Origin: Hordeum vulgare subsp. vulgare
Lineage: Eukaryota > Streptophyta > Magnoliopsida > Poales > Poaceae
Direction: 5' to 3'
Assembly: GCF_904849725.1 (NCBI RefSeq)
Contig: NC_058523.1
Coordinates: 170,296,689-170,360,688 of the forward strand
Length of the DNA: 64,000 bases
The notes beneath the pieces were generated by a model. That model saw nothing but the letters and a program-made list of their open reading frames with translations, had not been told where the DNA came from and did no database searches. Shown in pieces: positions 20,663 to 32,240 of this stretch. Position 1 is the first letter of the stretch. The number at the start of each line of letters is the position of its first letter. The position numbers and the translations under genes are program-made.

Positions 20663-23600
20663 CGAAAGCACAATTGTTCCCTAAGATGGTTTTGGTAATT
20701 AATCACAACATATGCATTATTGGACTAATGATCTTATCCAAGTATATTTTAGAAAAGTCCAAAGATGCCTTGGCTAAAGGATTGTGAGGAGAAACCCCTT
20801 GATGAAGGAAAGGAATAGGATTGGCTCAAGCGTCAAGCAATAGGACTCTACATTTTACATTTGTGAGAAATCACTTTGATTCCATAGGAAAGCCAATACT
20901 ACTAAAAGGGGATGAGGTACTATGATGAATTGGTTGCTCAAGTGCTTAGAGATAGACACAAAGAATATTCACTCATTCTCCCAAAAAATATCTCCGTCCA
21001 AAGCCAAACCAACAAAATTGGTGCCACCAACTTTTTCCACTCGGCCCTACCAATTTTCCACCAGACAGATCCTATGCCAAACCCTAATCTCTCGGTTGCA
21101 TCTACTTTCATATAGGTGCCACCGAGATCAGTGCCAACTTTCTGTTGAGCAAGTTCCAAGAATCGGAATTTCCGAGATTGGAATTGGTCTCACCGAGATT
21201 CGAAAACTGTTTGGGTCATCGTATCGTACCACCAAGATTCATATATCAGTTTCACCGAGAATTGAAAAGTTGCCACATTTAGTGCAACTCGGTACCAACG
21301 AGATTCATTTCGTTGTCACCGAGTTGGGAAATAACATTGTAATAGTTGGATTTTGGGGGATGCCTATATATACCCCTCCACCTCCTCTCATTTGCACTGG
21401 AAGCACTCAGAACACACTTACACTTGTGAGATCCATTTTTTCTAAGAGAGAGCCACTACTCATGTGTTGAGATCAAGAGATTCCAATCCAACCATTTTAA
21501 ACTTGATCTCTAGCCTCCCCAAGTTGCTTTCAAAATCAATCTCTCCTAGCATGACAAATGTTGGGGAACGTTGCGTGGGAAACAAAAAATTTCCTGCGTA
21601 CATACAAGATCTATCAATGGTGATGACCATCTACGAGAGGAGAGATCGGATCGACATACCCTTGTAGATTGCTAAGCGGAAGCGTATATAACGCGGTTGA
21701 TGTAGTCGAACATCTTCACAATCCAAATTGTAATCCGTCCCGCGATCCCATCACGATCCGTCCCGCGATCCCATCACGATACGTCCTGCGATCTCATCAC
21801 GATCCATCCCGATCTAGTGCCGAACAAACGACACCTACCCGTTCAACACACGTACAGTTCGATGATAATCACCACCTTCTTGATCTAGCAAGAGGGGTCG
21901 GAGAGGTATATGAGTTCTCCGACAGCATGATGGTGTGGCGACGATGGTGATGGAGCTGTCCCGGTAGGGCTTCGCCAAGCACTACCGAAACTGATCTAGA
22001 GGAGAAACGAACTAGAGGGAGGGAGAGAGGGTTGCGCCTTGGATTAGGGTGTGGCTTCCCTCTCCCCGTCCACTATATATAGGAGTAAGGAGGGTGGTTA
22101 GGTTGCCGAAGGGTTTCCACTAGGGACTTGGCAGCCGCCCCAAAGGAGGAGTCCTTCTCCACCAAGGGAGGTGGAGTCCTAGTATGACTCCTTCCCCACT
22201 TGGCCTCCTCCCACCTCCTGGTGCAAGGGCCTTGAGTGGCTAGCTGCCCATCCCAATAAGGGCTGTTGCGCCACCTCTTAGGCCCATGTGTACCCTGGGG
22301 TGGGTGGACCTCTCCCGATGGACCCCCGGAACCCATTCATCATTCCCGATACACTACCGGAAATGCCCGAAACCATTCCGGACACTTACCCTCTTCCTAT
22401 ATATCAATATTCGTCTCCGGACCATTCCTGAACTCCTCGTGACATCCTGGATCTCATCCGGGACTCCGAACAACCTTCTGTCACCAACATACATAACTCA
22501 ACTATAGCAAAACATCACCGAACCTTAAGTGTGCAGACCCTGCGGGTTCGAGAAGTATGAAGACATGACCGAGACACTCTCTGGTCAATAACTAATAGCG
22601 GGACCTGGATGCCCATATTGGCTCCTACATATTCTACGAAGATCTTTATCGGTCGAACATCTATGTCAAGGATTCAGTTAATCCCGTATACTATCCCCTT
22701 TATCCATCAATATGTTACTTTCCCGAGATTCGATCGTCGGTATCTCTATACCTAGTTCAATCTCGTTACCGGCAACTCTCTTTACTCGTTTTGTAACACA
22801 AGGTCCCGTGAATAACTCCTTGGTCACATTGCTTGCGAGCTCATTGTGATGTTGTATTACTGAGTGGGCCCTAGAGATACCTCTCTGTCATACGGAGTGA
22901 AAAATCTCATTCTCGATTCACGCCAACCCAACAGACACCTTCGGAGATACCTGTAGAGTACCTTTATAGTTACGTTGTGATGTTTGATACACACAAGGTA
23001 TTCCTGCGGTGCCCGGGAGTTGCATGATCTCATGGTCATAGAAACAGATACTTGACATGCAGAAAACAGTAGCAATAAACTGACAGATCACATGCTACGT
23101 TCATATTTTGGGTCTTGTCCATCACATCATTCTCCTAATGATATGATCCTGTTATCAAATGACAACTCATGTCTATGGTCTGGAAACCTTGACCACCTTT
23201 GATCAACGAGCTAGTCCTTAGAGGCTCACTAGGGACAGTGTGTTATCTATGTACCCACACATGTATTTGAGTGTCCAATCAATATAATTCTAGCATTGAT
23301 AATAAACGATTATCATGAACAAGGAAATATATAATAACAAATTTATTATTGCATCTAGGGCATATTTCCAACACCAAATCTGTGAGGGAGTGACTGAGTG
23401 TTGAGGAGACTATATTTTCAAGCACGGGAGCAAGGAGTTCATTGTTCTACCATATCTATTACCTTTTGGAGGGTGGTGCCTCCTAGATTGGTTAGGTGTC
23501 GCTTGGGAGCCTCCTACTTCGTGTTGTGGAGTGGAACCGAGAAGTTTGTAAGGGCAAGGAGATTGCCTACTTCGTGAAGATCTACCGTGAGCGAGGCTAG

Positions 23601-23804
23601 TCGTGTGCGGACTTAAGCCATGGTGGAATAGACAAGGCCAGTTCTTCATGGACCCCTTGTGGGTGGAGCCCTCCGTGGACTCTCGCAACCGTTACCCGCT
23701 GTGGGTTGAAGTCTCCACTAACGTGGACATACGATAGCATCACCTATCGGAACCACACCAAAAATCATCGTGTCAACCTTTGCGTTTGATCTTCCTACCC
23801 TACC
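20663..23804 (+). mobile_element. Copia family-B LTR remnant, split by a solo BARE LTR
   Basis: 20663-21558 and 23374-23804 are collinear with the LTR at 53497-54968: shared blocks include AGCACAATTGTTCCC (AGCACATATGCTCCC there), CCCCTTGATGAAGGAAAGGA, CACTTGTGAGATCC and TACCTTTTGGAGGGTGG. The left terminus has CG in place of TG. At about 23804 the similarity stops abruptly and a truncated BARE LTR follows, so the last 160 bp or so of the LTR are missing. No internal Copia region follows. Confidence 0.85.
21559..23373 (-). mobile_element. Solo BARE/Angela LTR nested in the family-B LTR
   Basis: 1815 bp, from TGTTGGGGAACG (21559; the LTR's 3' end) to TATTTCCAACA (23373; its 5' end). No internal region is attached on either side, and the family-B LTR resumes exactly at 23374. 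The flanks are ACAAA and CCAAA; the intact family-B copy has GCCAAATCTG here, so the target copy at the left has one substitution. A solo LTR arises by recombination between the two LTRs of one element. Confidence 0.9.
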
Positions 23805-24471
23805 CTGTATGCAGTTCCCTTTGTCCATCGGTATGTTACTTTCCCAAGATTTGATCATCGTTATCTCCATACCTAGTTCAATATCGTTACAGGCAAGTCT
23901 CTTTACTCGTTCCGTAATACAAGATCCTGTGACTAACTCCTTAGTCACATTGCTTGCAAGGTTCTTGTGATATTTTATTATCGTGAGGGCCCAGAGATAC
24001 CCCTCCATCAAATGGAGTGACAAATCCCAGTCTCGGTCCATGCCAACCCAAACAGACACCCTCGGAGATACCTGTAGAGCATCTTTATGATCACCCAGTT
24101 AAGAAGGTGAGGGAGTTGCATGATCTCATGGTCTTACGAACAGATACTTGACATGAAGAAAGCAGTAGCAATAAACTTAGCGATCAAATGCTATGCTTGT
24201 TGTTTGGGTCTTGTCCATCACATCAATCTCCTAATGATGTGATCCCATTATCAAGTCACAACTCATGTCTATGGTTAGGAAATCTTAACCATCTTTGATC
24301 AACAAGCTAGTCTAGTAAAGGCTCATTAGGGACACGGTGTTGTTTATATATCCACACATGTATCTTAGTTTCCGGTTAATACAAATCTAGCATGGATAAC
24401 AAGCGATTATCATGAACAAGGAAATATAATAATAACCACTTTATTATTGCCTCTAGAGCATATTTCCAGCA
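23805..24471 (-). repeat. Truncated BARE LTR fragment
   Basis: Corresponds to the 5' two-fifths of the BARE LTR (compare 19790-20476), ending at the canonical LTR start (TGCTGGAAATATGCTCTAGAG on minus). The rest of the LTR is missing where it meets the family-B LTR. One TG to TG-like end is kept; the other is a breakpoint. Confidence 0.85.
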
Positions 24472-26100
24472 TTTCCTACCGCAACAATTTGGTAAGAAGC
24501 AAGTACGAAAGATTTTGGTGGGGAACAAGCAAAAACTGAAGATGAGACCCTCTATGGAAATGAGGGGATTGTCACAACTTCATTGGAAACAATGTAGTGG
24601 ACTCAAATTAGATTGCCAAAGTTCCATGTAAGCATTGGACCCATGAGCTATGTTGGTGATGCATTATATTTAAATGTGCACTGTCGAGAGGGAGAGGCAT
24701 CTGATATGTGTGTAATCTGAATCTCAGATGTTCCTCTTGTACCACATCTTCTTCCTCTCCAATAAACTATCTCACCTACCATTTCATTCTCAGCCTTTCG
24801 GAACTGCTTCTCATGAGTTGCGGCGAGGCAATTTTCTGTCTCCATTCTCCGTCGTTGTTTTGAGGGCCTCGCCACCCCCGTGCCTGCTGCTCCAGTGGTG
24901 GGTGGGGACGAGGACCTCGACGATTCTCTCTAGAGGGGAGCTAGGGTAGGCTATTTCTTTCAAAGGCTTTATCACTCCGCGAGATGATGCCGAGTCCAAA
25001 CAATTTATCTCTCTTTTCCTCCATCTCGGCGGTGCTCTAATCAACGGTGCTGAGAGTAGGTGGTTTGGTGTTCTTCCCGGCCTTTGGATTCAGTGAAATC
25101 TATGTCTAGTGGTTGGTGCTCGGCACTCATCCGAATGGTATTGGCGTCTGTTGTTGCGGTTGTGTCTTGTCTTGTGTCTTGCAGCGGGGCGTGTGGTGGT
25201 GGTAGATGACGACGTCCCTCTTCTTCAACTGTGTTGGATGAAGATGATCGCGTTGGGATCTAGTGCACATGGGAAAAAACCGACTGACGTGCCACAAAGC
25301 TCCGGTCTCGTTGCTTGCGATGGTCCGGTTCATAGGTTCAAAAAGAATTATTGTATGTGAAGGTGCTCCTTCAAATCTGGGTACGGTGGTTGTTTTCCTT
25401 TCTTACGATGTCGGAGGATGTTGGTGCGCAACAATTCAACAAGGCAGAAGCTTCTTCACTTGCGAAATTGTAGTTTTACTAGTTGCAGGATCTTTGATGC
25501 AAAAAATGTAAGACACTTATGTACGACTCACATGCTTCTCTGTTTCCACCTCCTTCCTGTTCAATCCTCTACATTGATTGGTCCTCTACATAGATTGATT
25601 CATTAGACCGAGAAACCTTTGATAACTCCGGGAGCGGATTTGAGGTGCCCATGTGCGGGGGTACCGGTCCCTCGTGCTTGCCTTTTCTTTTGACTTTTAA
25701 CTTTCAAACTTTCCTATATTTTGAATATAAAATCAAAAATAAGTTTTGTTTTCATATTCATGTTTCTCGTGACAAGGGCTTTCATATAAGATCTGTCTTG
25801 AATACCTTTTGACGAATTTTGAAAATGAATATTAAGTTTCTTCTTTTCAAACTTAGTAATAGCGACCGATAAAGTTACAATTTTTGTGCTTAGCATCGAT
25901 AAAACATATCTTAAAATTTTATCTATAAAACTTGATAAGAACGAACAAGAAAATCATAAATTTCAAATGAGAAACCATAAGTTTCAACTATTGAAACTCA
26001 AATATACTATACCCTTGTGTGGGATTTAACTACTTTCATGAACAACACTCGTAAAAAAAAAACCTACTTCATGAACAAGAACTCCCGGAGGATACTTTGA
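24472..26100. other. Unassigned region left of the P450
   Basis: Mixed sequence. 24480-24640 has weak similarity in one frame to the end of a non-LTR reverse transcriptase, not enough to call. 24650-25620 is GC-moderate with short open frames and no domain; it could be an old transposon leader. 25680-26060 is AT-rich. I see nothing firm. Confidence 0.4.
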
Positions 26101-26264
26101 TTTTAGTTTAGAACTGGTCAGCAAAGGCGCGACTGCATGCCGCGAGGTCTGACCGGATCACATATTAGTGCATCAAGGTAAAAAGCAATCGCTCCATATT
26201 CCCTAATGTCGCCGTGGAGTGCACTGCACTGCAGTGCATTGCAAGTTGCAACCCACGCAGTAGG

Positions 26265-26294
26265 CAACACCAACACCAACACCAACACCAACAC
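26265..26294 (+). repeat. (CAACAC)5 microsatellite in the P450 upstream region
   Basis: Five perfect hexamer units, about 240 bp upstream of the P450 start and about 100 bp upstream of its TATA box. A 14-base perfect palindrome TGCACTGCAGTGCA lies just upstream at 26225-26238. Confidence 0.9.
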
Positions 26295-26358
26295 CATAGA
26301 CCCAACCGACCACGTCCTCAGGTGCAGCAAAATCCCGACGTGCGACGCAAGAATAAAG

Positions 26359-26400
26359 AGTCAACGGTCTACGTTTAGTCGCTACCACCTCATTTATAAA
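26359..26400 (+). promoter_or_regulatory. Putative P450 core promoter
   Basis: TATAAA at 26395-26400 lies 134 bp upstream of the ATG, a normal distance for a grass gene. A W-box core (TTGACT, minus strand, 26359-26364) sits just upstream; W-boxes bind WRKY factors and are common in defence P450 promoters. The regulatory role is inference only. Confidence 0.5.
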
Positions 26401-26533
26401 GCACACCGCGTCCAAACATGCACGGCTCACTTCAAACTTCACACTACACACATAAGCCCTCTACTCTCTACTGTTCGCGCGCTCCCTTCACCAATCGACC
26501 TCGAAGTCGACCACTGTTGGTCTGGCACTCGCC

Positions 26534-27994
26534 ATGGCCGCCGAGTTCCCGTTCTACCTGCTCCTCCTTTCTCTCATAGCCATAGTCCCGCTCCTCTACT
26601 TGGCGGTGTCCCGCTCCCGCGGGAGGCCCGGCTCCGGCCGGCCGCTGCCCCCGTCGCCCTGGGCGCTGCCGGTGATCGGCCACCTGCACCACCTCGCCGG
26701 CGCGCTCCCGCACCGCGCCATGCGGGACCTCGCCCGGCGCCACGGCCCACTCATGCTGCTCCGCTTCGGCGAGGTCCCCGTGGTGGTCGCCTCCTCTCCA
26801 GACGCGGCGCGGGAGATCATGAAGACCCACGACGTCACCTTCGCCACGCGGCCCGTCGGGCCCATGCTGCGCCGCGTGTTCCAGGGCGCCGAGGGCCTCG
26901 TCTTCGCGCCCTACGGCGACGCGTGGCGCCAGCTCCGTAAGATCTGCACCGTCGAGCTCCTCAGCGCCCGCCGCGTCCACTCCTTCCGCCCCATCCGCGA
27001 GGACGAGATCGGCCAGCCCTCCGCTCCGTCGCATCAGACGCGTCGGCGGCGAGGCCGGTGAACCTGTCCGAGCGGATAGCGGCGTTCGTCGCGGACTCCT
27101 CGGTGCGTGCCATCATCGGGAGAACAGAGACGCCGCCGCTACCGGCATCGAGGATCACGACGAGGACTTACTAGACGTGCTCCTGAGACTCCAGAAGGAC
27201 ATGGACTCCCAGTATCCCCTCACCACCTTGAACATCAAAACCGTTATCATTGTAAGCTCTCTCTACGTACAATCAACAGCACGGAGGACCAAAACCTCCA
27301 CATCACAGAAAGTCAGAAAGCGAGGGCATGATGTTTACTTGCTTTGCTTCTTTTGCAGGACATGTTTGTTGCTGGCAGTGAGACCTCGTCCACGATGCTC
27401 CAGTGGGCAATGGCCGAGCTGATGCGTAACCCGACGGTGATGCAGAAGGCGCAAGAAGAGGTCCGGAGAGAGCTCGCCGGCCACGCCAAGGTGACGGAGG
27501 ATGGACTGACAAACCTGCACTACCTGCGGCTTGTCATCAAGGAGACCCTCCGGCTGCACCCCGCGGCGCCGCTGCTCCTGCCGCGGGAGTGCCGCAGCCC
27601 GTGCGAGGTGCTCGGGTTCGACGTGCCCCAGGGCGCGATGGTACTAGTGAACGCCTGGGCGATCGGAAGGGACCCGGCGCACTGGGATGTGCCGGACGAA
27701 TTCATGCCGGAGAGGTTCCAGGAACAAGGTGACATGGACGGCAGGGACTTCAAGGGAACGGACTTCGAGTTCGTGCCGTTCGGCGCCGGTAGGAGGATGT
27801 GCCCCGGCATGTCGTTCGGCCTGGCGCACATCGAGCTCGCGCTGGCGGCGCTGATGTTCCATTTCGACTGGGAGCTGCCGGAGGGGATGGCCCCCGAGGA
27901 GATGGATATGACCGAGGCGGGCGGGGTCACCACGCGCCGGCGGTCTGACTTGTTGGTGATCTGTATCCCCCGTGTCGCAGTGTCGATGCACTAA
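26534..27994 (+). pseudogene. Cytochrome P450, CYP71 clan, frameshifted and internally deleted
   Basis: Exon 1 is 26534-27251, the intron 27252-27358 (GT...AG), exon 2 27359-27994. The protein starts MAAEFPFYLLLLSLIAIVPL (membrane anchor), then a PPSPWALPVIGHLHHL hinge, and has the C-helix motif DAWRQLRKIC. Exon 2 has the I-helix AGSETSS, the K-helix KETLR, PERF and the haem loop [11 protein letters not shown] with its Cys ligand, all intact. The frame shifts near 27013 (just after REDEIG), and roughly 240 bp are missing near 27118, removing the F-G region; the frame then changes again before IEDHDEDLLDVLLRL. The expected product would be an ER-bound monooxygenase of specialised metabolism. 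The gene cannot now make a full enzyme. Family is CYP71 (CYP71D/Z or CYP99-like); subfamily uncertain. Confidence 0.9.
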
Positions 27995-28149
27995 GTACGG
28001 TATGGTCTCCTGTGTCGTCCGTAGCACAGTATTTTTTTTTTTGAGTGTTATAGTACAGTACTATTCTGTTGTGTCTCACTTCTGAAGTTGTGGTCTTTTT
28101 TCCGTTCTTGAACTCTGTGATACTAGTACAAATGCCCGTGCGTGGCACC

Positions 28150-30020
28150 GGGTTAGAAAAATTAAAAGAATTATTTATTTTGTCATTATGCGGTATTAAT
28201 TTTAATAAATGTCAATTATAATGTTAAATGTAAGACATCTATTTTTGAACGGAAGGAGATTTTTTAAAGTTTTAAAATCTTCCCTGATAATAAAATAACC
28301 TGATTATGCGGAAAAATAAAAAAAAACATGTTTACAATATCCGTCTACTCTAAAAAATGAAGCACGTAATTTATCATATTTTTACCCTAGAATAACATAC
28401 AAAAATTATAGTGCATGCACTAATTTCAATTGTTACTTATTAGCAATACAAAATTCAGTACCCTAACAGTCAGAAAAACAATTAGAGAGAAGATCGACAA
28501 CTCTAACCTCCAATGCATTAGGCAATGCAAAGTTTGGCAAGACGGTGACCTGATGAGATATATGATTCATGCATTGGCCTATTTTGCTTGGAGGGGTTGC
28601 CATAGTTCTTCTCTAATTCAGTCTCAAGCATTCAAAAAGGTTAATTACAATCCCTCCAATTTCGTGATCTGCTGCCTTTCGTTGATACGGAAAAACATTC
28701 CTTCTTGCATGCAAAATATGTGGAACATTAGCATTTTCTGCCTTGCTGATTATAATATGTGCCCAACAATGTTGCTAGCCTGGGAAACAATTGATTAGTC
28801 ACCCTTCATGGAAATTGAGAACATATATTATTAAAGCTAGAATTCCTTGAGAAAATAAAATCAATTGCATATTATGCTTGGAACCTGAAAAAATGAATAA
28901 TCTGTTGGAATGCTTATAGAATCTATTTAAATCAGGCTCAAGAAAGAACGTGATTAACAAAATACACATATAGGATAGAACTTCAAAAGCACAGTCCAAG
29001 TATAAGACGTCAAAAAAATGAACAGGATTGCACAATATCTTCTTATTTACTCCTACCATGGGCTTCTAGTTCCTCGATCGACAACTTCATGGTCTCAATT
29101 TAGTAATGAGAGCCAAAATCAGTGAAAAGATATGACTGTGCATTGAGGGGTCCATAGAATCAAGGAAGATGCTCATCTTATTAGTAGAATTGGGTTTTTA
29201 TAGTACATGTCAGAGATGAGGAACAGGGGACAGTGTGAATGCGGATTGGTGGTAGAAGAAAATGTGTCATGATAATTAAGGTATGAAATATGAAAAAGTG
29301 AGACAAAAAAGAGAGCCAAAATCAGTGAAAAGATATGAAACTTGTTTCCTTCAGCGAATCTCCATGCTCCAAACGATAGTAAATCACATAGCTTGACTGA
29401 TTTGAGTGAGCATAATTATATATCTATGCTTTTCAGCCATCAAGGACTAAGACCTAGGGCATACAAACACATGTGAGTTGTATGTCTTGTCTATAATTAG
29501 TTAATGAACCACGATCTTCCTTCGTTGACTGCTACCTGCAGACAAATATCTTACAGAGGTGCATGCTAAAAAGACACTGTATTAAATAAAAAAATATTAT
29601 ACTATCTTAGAACAAAAGTTTCTTCACACAATTAATCCATCACCGGACCAGTTGCTTAATGGTGAGCTTATTACCTCACCTCGTCCTTGGCGGTGCCGCG
29701 GCCAAGAGGAGCTTCCCATATGCACCGTGTATGAATACTCTAAACAATGTTAGAACTGACACACTGCACAGACAGACATCACACTGTATTTACCTAATCA
29801 AAAGACCGGCCTGGGTGATGTTAAAAAGATCACTGCATGGGGGACGATCCTGCATTGTATTTTAAGGACCAATTTTGTATAACGTGTGTTGGCAGCCAAT
29901 TGTATAATCAGTAGATGATGTTCATCACCTACATTAATCAGTGTAAATTCAGTCAGGAACGGGAATTTTTGCCACAAAGAAGTGTTCAGGTTCAGTGCAA
30001 TGTACAATGAAGCTTTGCAC
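28150..30020. other. Helitron-1 interior without genes
   Basis: AT-rich sequence with only short frames. The word AGAGCCAAAATCAGTGAAAA is present twice (about 29109 and 29313). No further captured exon was recognised. Confidence 0.5.
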
Positions 30021-30025
30021 TTTTT

Positions 30026-30187
30026 GCTGCTCCGGTGACCGACCGACCAGCCAAGAAGCCCACCGCCTACCCCTCAAGACGGATTCGCCATGGCGTTGTA
30101 CCGCTTGCTGCTCCAGCGACTGACCGGCAGGCCAAGAAGCCCACCGCCTACCCCTCAAGCAGGATCCGCCATGGCGTTGTACCGCCG
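30026..30187 (+). repeat. 81-bp tandem duplication including the start codon
   Basis: The unit beginning GCTGCTCC at 30026 is repeated from 30107. Both copies contain AAGAAGCCCACCGCCTACCC and end in ATGGCGTTGTACCGC, so the start codon context is duplicated (ATG at 30090 and 30171). Confidence 0.9.
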
Positions 30188-30347
30188 CGCGGCCTCCGCG
30201 ATCCGGTGGCATGGGGCCCTGCCCATGCTCCCGGCGCGGGCCATGGCGTCGCTCCTCGGCCACGTCGAGCCGACGCCCAAGGACCCCATCATCGGCGTCA
30301 CCGAGGCCTTCCTCGCTGACCCCATGGCCGGGAGAGACCCACCTTGA
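30171..30347 (+). pseudogene. Captured first exon of mitochondrial aspartate aminotransferase
   Basis: The frame reads MALYRRAASAIRWHGALPML, then MASLLGHVEPTPKDPI and GVTEAFLADP. This is the mitochondrial presequence plus the start of the mature enzyme (the conserved VEPAPKDPILGVTEAF region) of plant aspartate aminotransferase, which transfers amino groups between aspartate and 2-oxoglutarate using PLP. Similarity stops after ADP at about 30330; the next residues are unrelated and end at a stop. Only exon-1 material is present, with no PLP-binding lysine region. It lies antisense within Helitron-1, as expected of a gene fragment picked up by a Helitron. Confidence 0.8.
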
Positions 30348-31280
30348 CGCGTATGGCCGGAGGTGGAGGAGGTGGCTGGTGGCGACGTGGTGGCCGGCGG
30401 GGCTGTGGCCGGGTGCTAGGAGGAGCCGGTCGGTGGAGAGGAAGGGCAGGGGGCGGAGGAGGCCGGGGGAGGCGTGGGGGTGGCTGGAGTGGGGCGGCCC
30501 TGGCGGCGGTGGGGCGGATCCGATCCGGGGGCGAGGGGCTTTCTTGCAAATCTGAAATGTTTTTCCACTTAATGAGGGACTGCGGGTTGAATGGTCGAAA
30601 ACGGAGGGACTTTTTCGCAAAAAAGCCACGACGGACGGCAGAAGCGCTCCGCGCTTTATTATTAGGGGAGATATAGGGTTTAGGGCAACCTTATATATAC
30701 ATTTGCAAATTGGGAGCTTCCTTCTAACAATCAATAAATATCTACCGTCAGATCTGGCTTAGATCTATCTAAAGTCGTTTGATGTAATGTAATTTACCCA
30801 CCGGGCAAGTGAGAGTTCTATCTTTTTTCCCAAGATGTATGCCCATAGACCATGGACATACATTACTTCTAGTCATAATAATATTAATACAGACATGACA
30901 CATATACAAGCAAACAAAAATAAAATAAAATAGGAAAAAGTCTATTCTAAACCCTGAGCTGGTAGCGCTCCAGCGAAATGGACCCTGATGTCCAAATCCC
31001 TGTCGATTGTACCCTAAATTTCTTAATCCTGGTCTAAATCGAACCTTGCAGTGGTTTGAGGCTAACAAGCGCTGATGTGGCAAAAGTCAACCGGTATTCT
31101 GACTTGTGGGGCCGTTGCGCTGACCGTTGTCATCTTTTAACTGCACCTCACGCAGGCAGATCGAGCAGAGCAATTGGGGAACGAAATTAGGGTTCATCCC
31201 ACCGGTGAGAAAAGCAGAGCAGGGCGGGAGGAAAAATCAGAGCGGGGCGGCGGTTGCTCGCGCCGGCAGCATAGAGGGAG

Positions 31281-31909
31281 ATGTCGTGGTCGTCGAGTAC
31301 TTCTGTCGCGCCCGGCTTCCGTCGAGCTTCAGGACGGAGTGGGGCAGATGTGCGCTCGCCAGTCCGCTACCGCGAAGACGCCATGGCGTATGATCCTGCT
31401 AAGTACTATAGGTGCGACCCTCGTCGCAAGGCGCCTCGTTGGATCTCGTGGAGCCGTCAGAATCCAGGCAAGCGATACTACGCCTGCCTGGATGCACTGG
31501 TGAGATTCCATCTGACTCGGTTTGTCCCCTTTTGATTGTTGGACTGTTTCTTTCATTTCTTTCTTCTCTGATTGCCTCTCTTCTCATTGCTCTCCTCAAA
31601 CAGCATGGTGGCTGCGGTTATGTTGAGTGGCACGATGGTGAGTTGCCCAAGTTTGTCAGTGACCTCATCGGTGATCTGCGTGATGAGGTGTGGAGGTTTA
31701 AAGGGCAAGGCAATGTGGGTCAGGATCATCAGCAAGCTGCAATGGTGGCTCCAAATGAAGATGCTACATCACTGATGCTTGTGTCTGTGCAAGATGATTT
31801 GAGAAAGAAAAATGCAGAGATAACTGCAATGAAGGCCAAGTTTGACATGCTTGTGTTTCTGTGCATTGTGTTTGTGCTGGGCTTAGTTGCAGGCAAGATG
31901 TTAATGTAG
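31281..31909 (+). CDS. GRF zinc-finger protein with C-terminal membrane segment
   Basis: Two exons, 31281-31499 and 31604-31909, joined in phase by GT/AG give 174 residues with no internal stop. Residues about 38-80 form a GRF-type finger: YRCDPRR, WSRQNPGKRYYACLDAL and HGGCGYVEWHD supply the cysteines and the aromatic nucleic-acid-binding positions. A polar region and a short coiled coil (DDLRKKNAEITAMKAKFD) follow, then a hydrophobic stretch LVFLCIVFVLGLVAGKMLM at the extreme C terminus, which looks like a tail anchor. GRF fingers bind single-stranded DNA or RNA. The gene is in a MULE beside its transposase remnant. Why a nucleic-acid finger should be membrane-tethered is unknown. Confidence 0.82.
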
Positions 31910-32240
31910 TGATGCAATGTAGTTGAACTATGTGTGTGCTGGGTGTGTGTTGGACAAGATGATCACAGTTGTGATGTATCCAGTGTGTTGTTTATGTTCT
32001 GATGTATGCATGATGGTAATGCAGTGAGTAGAACTTGCATTTTGAATAATGGAAGCATAAATATTGCCATAACATCCATAGCATAAATATCCAGAGAGCA
32101 TAAATATCCAGAGCATAAGATATCATCCATAACATCCATAACATCCATAACCTGATACATGTATGTATTCAGGATTTCACAAAATAGATGTTTGCAATAT
32201 AACATTATACATGTTTCAATACTGCAACATCATGTACTAG

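Larger units (their letters stand above)
28123..30671 (-). mobile_element. Helitron (Helitron-1), 2549 bp
   Basis: The 3' end on minus is CACGGG-CATTTGTA-CTAG at 28123, with the preceding CCCGGTG able to pair as the usual hairpin, followed by T. The 5' end on minus is TCTCCCCTAATAATAAAGCG at 30671, preceded by A. Thus the element sits between A and T with no target duplication, as Helitrons do. No Rep/helicase gene is present, so it is non-autonomous. It carries an aspartate aminotransferase exon in the opposite orientation and begins 129 bp after the P450 stop codon. Confidence 0.8.

Noticed and set aside
24480..24640. Possible LINE reverse-transcriptase end
   Set aside because: Only a few residues resemble it (RKILVGNKQKLKM); no YADD box, poly-A tail or target duplication.
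26468..27034. Long antisense frame of 188 codons over P450 exon 1
   Set aside because: High third-position GC of the real P450 exon removes stops on the opposite strand; no domain.
29949..30734. 261-codon minus frame across the Helitron-1 5' end
   Set aside because: It crosses the Helitron boundary at 30671 and lies opposite the AAT fragment; proline/arginine-rich by composition.
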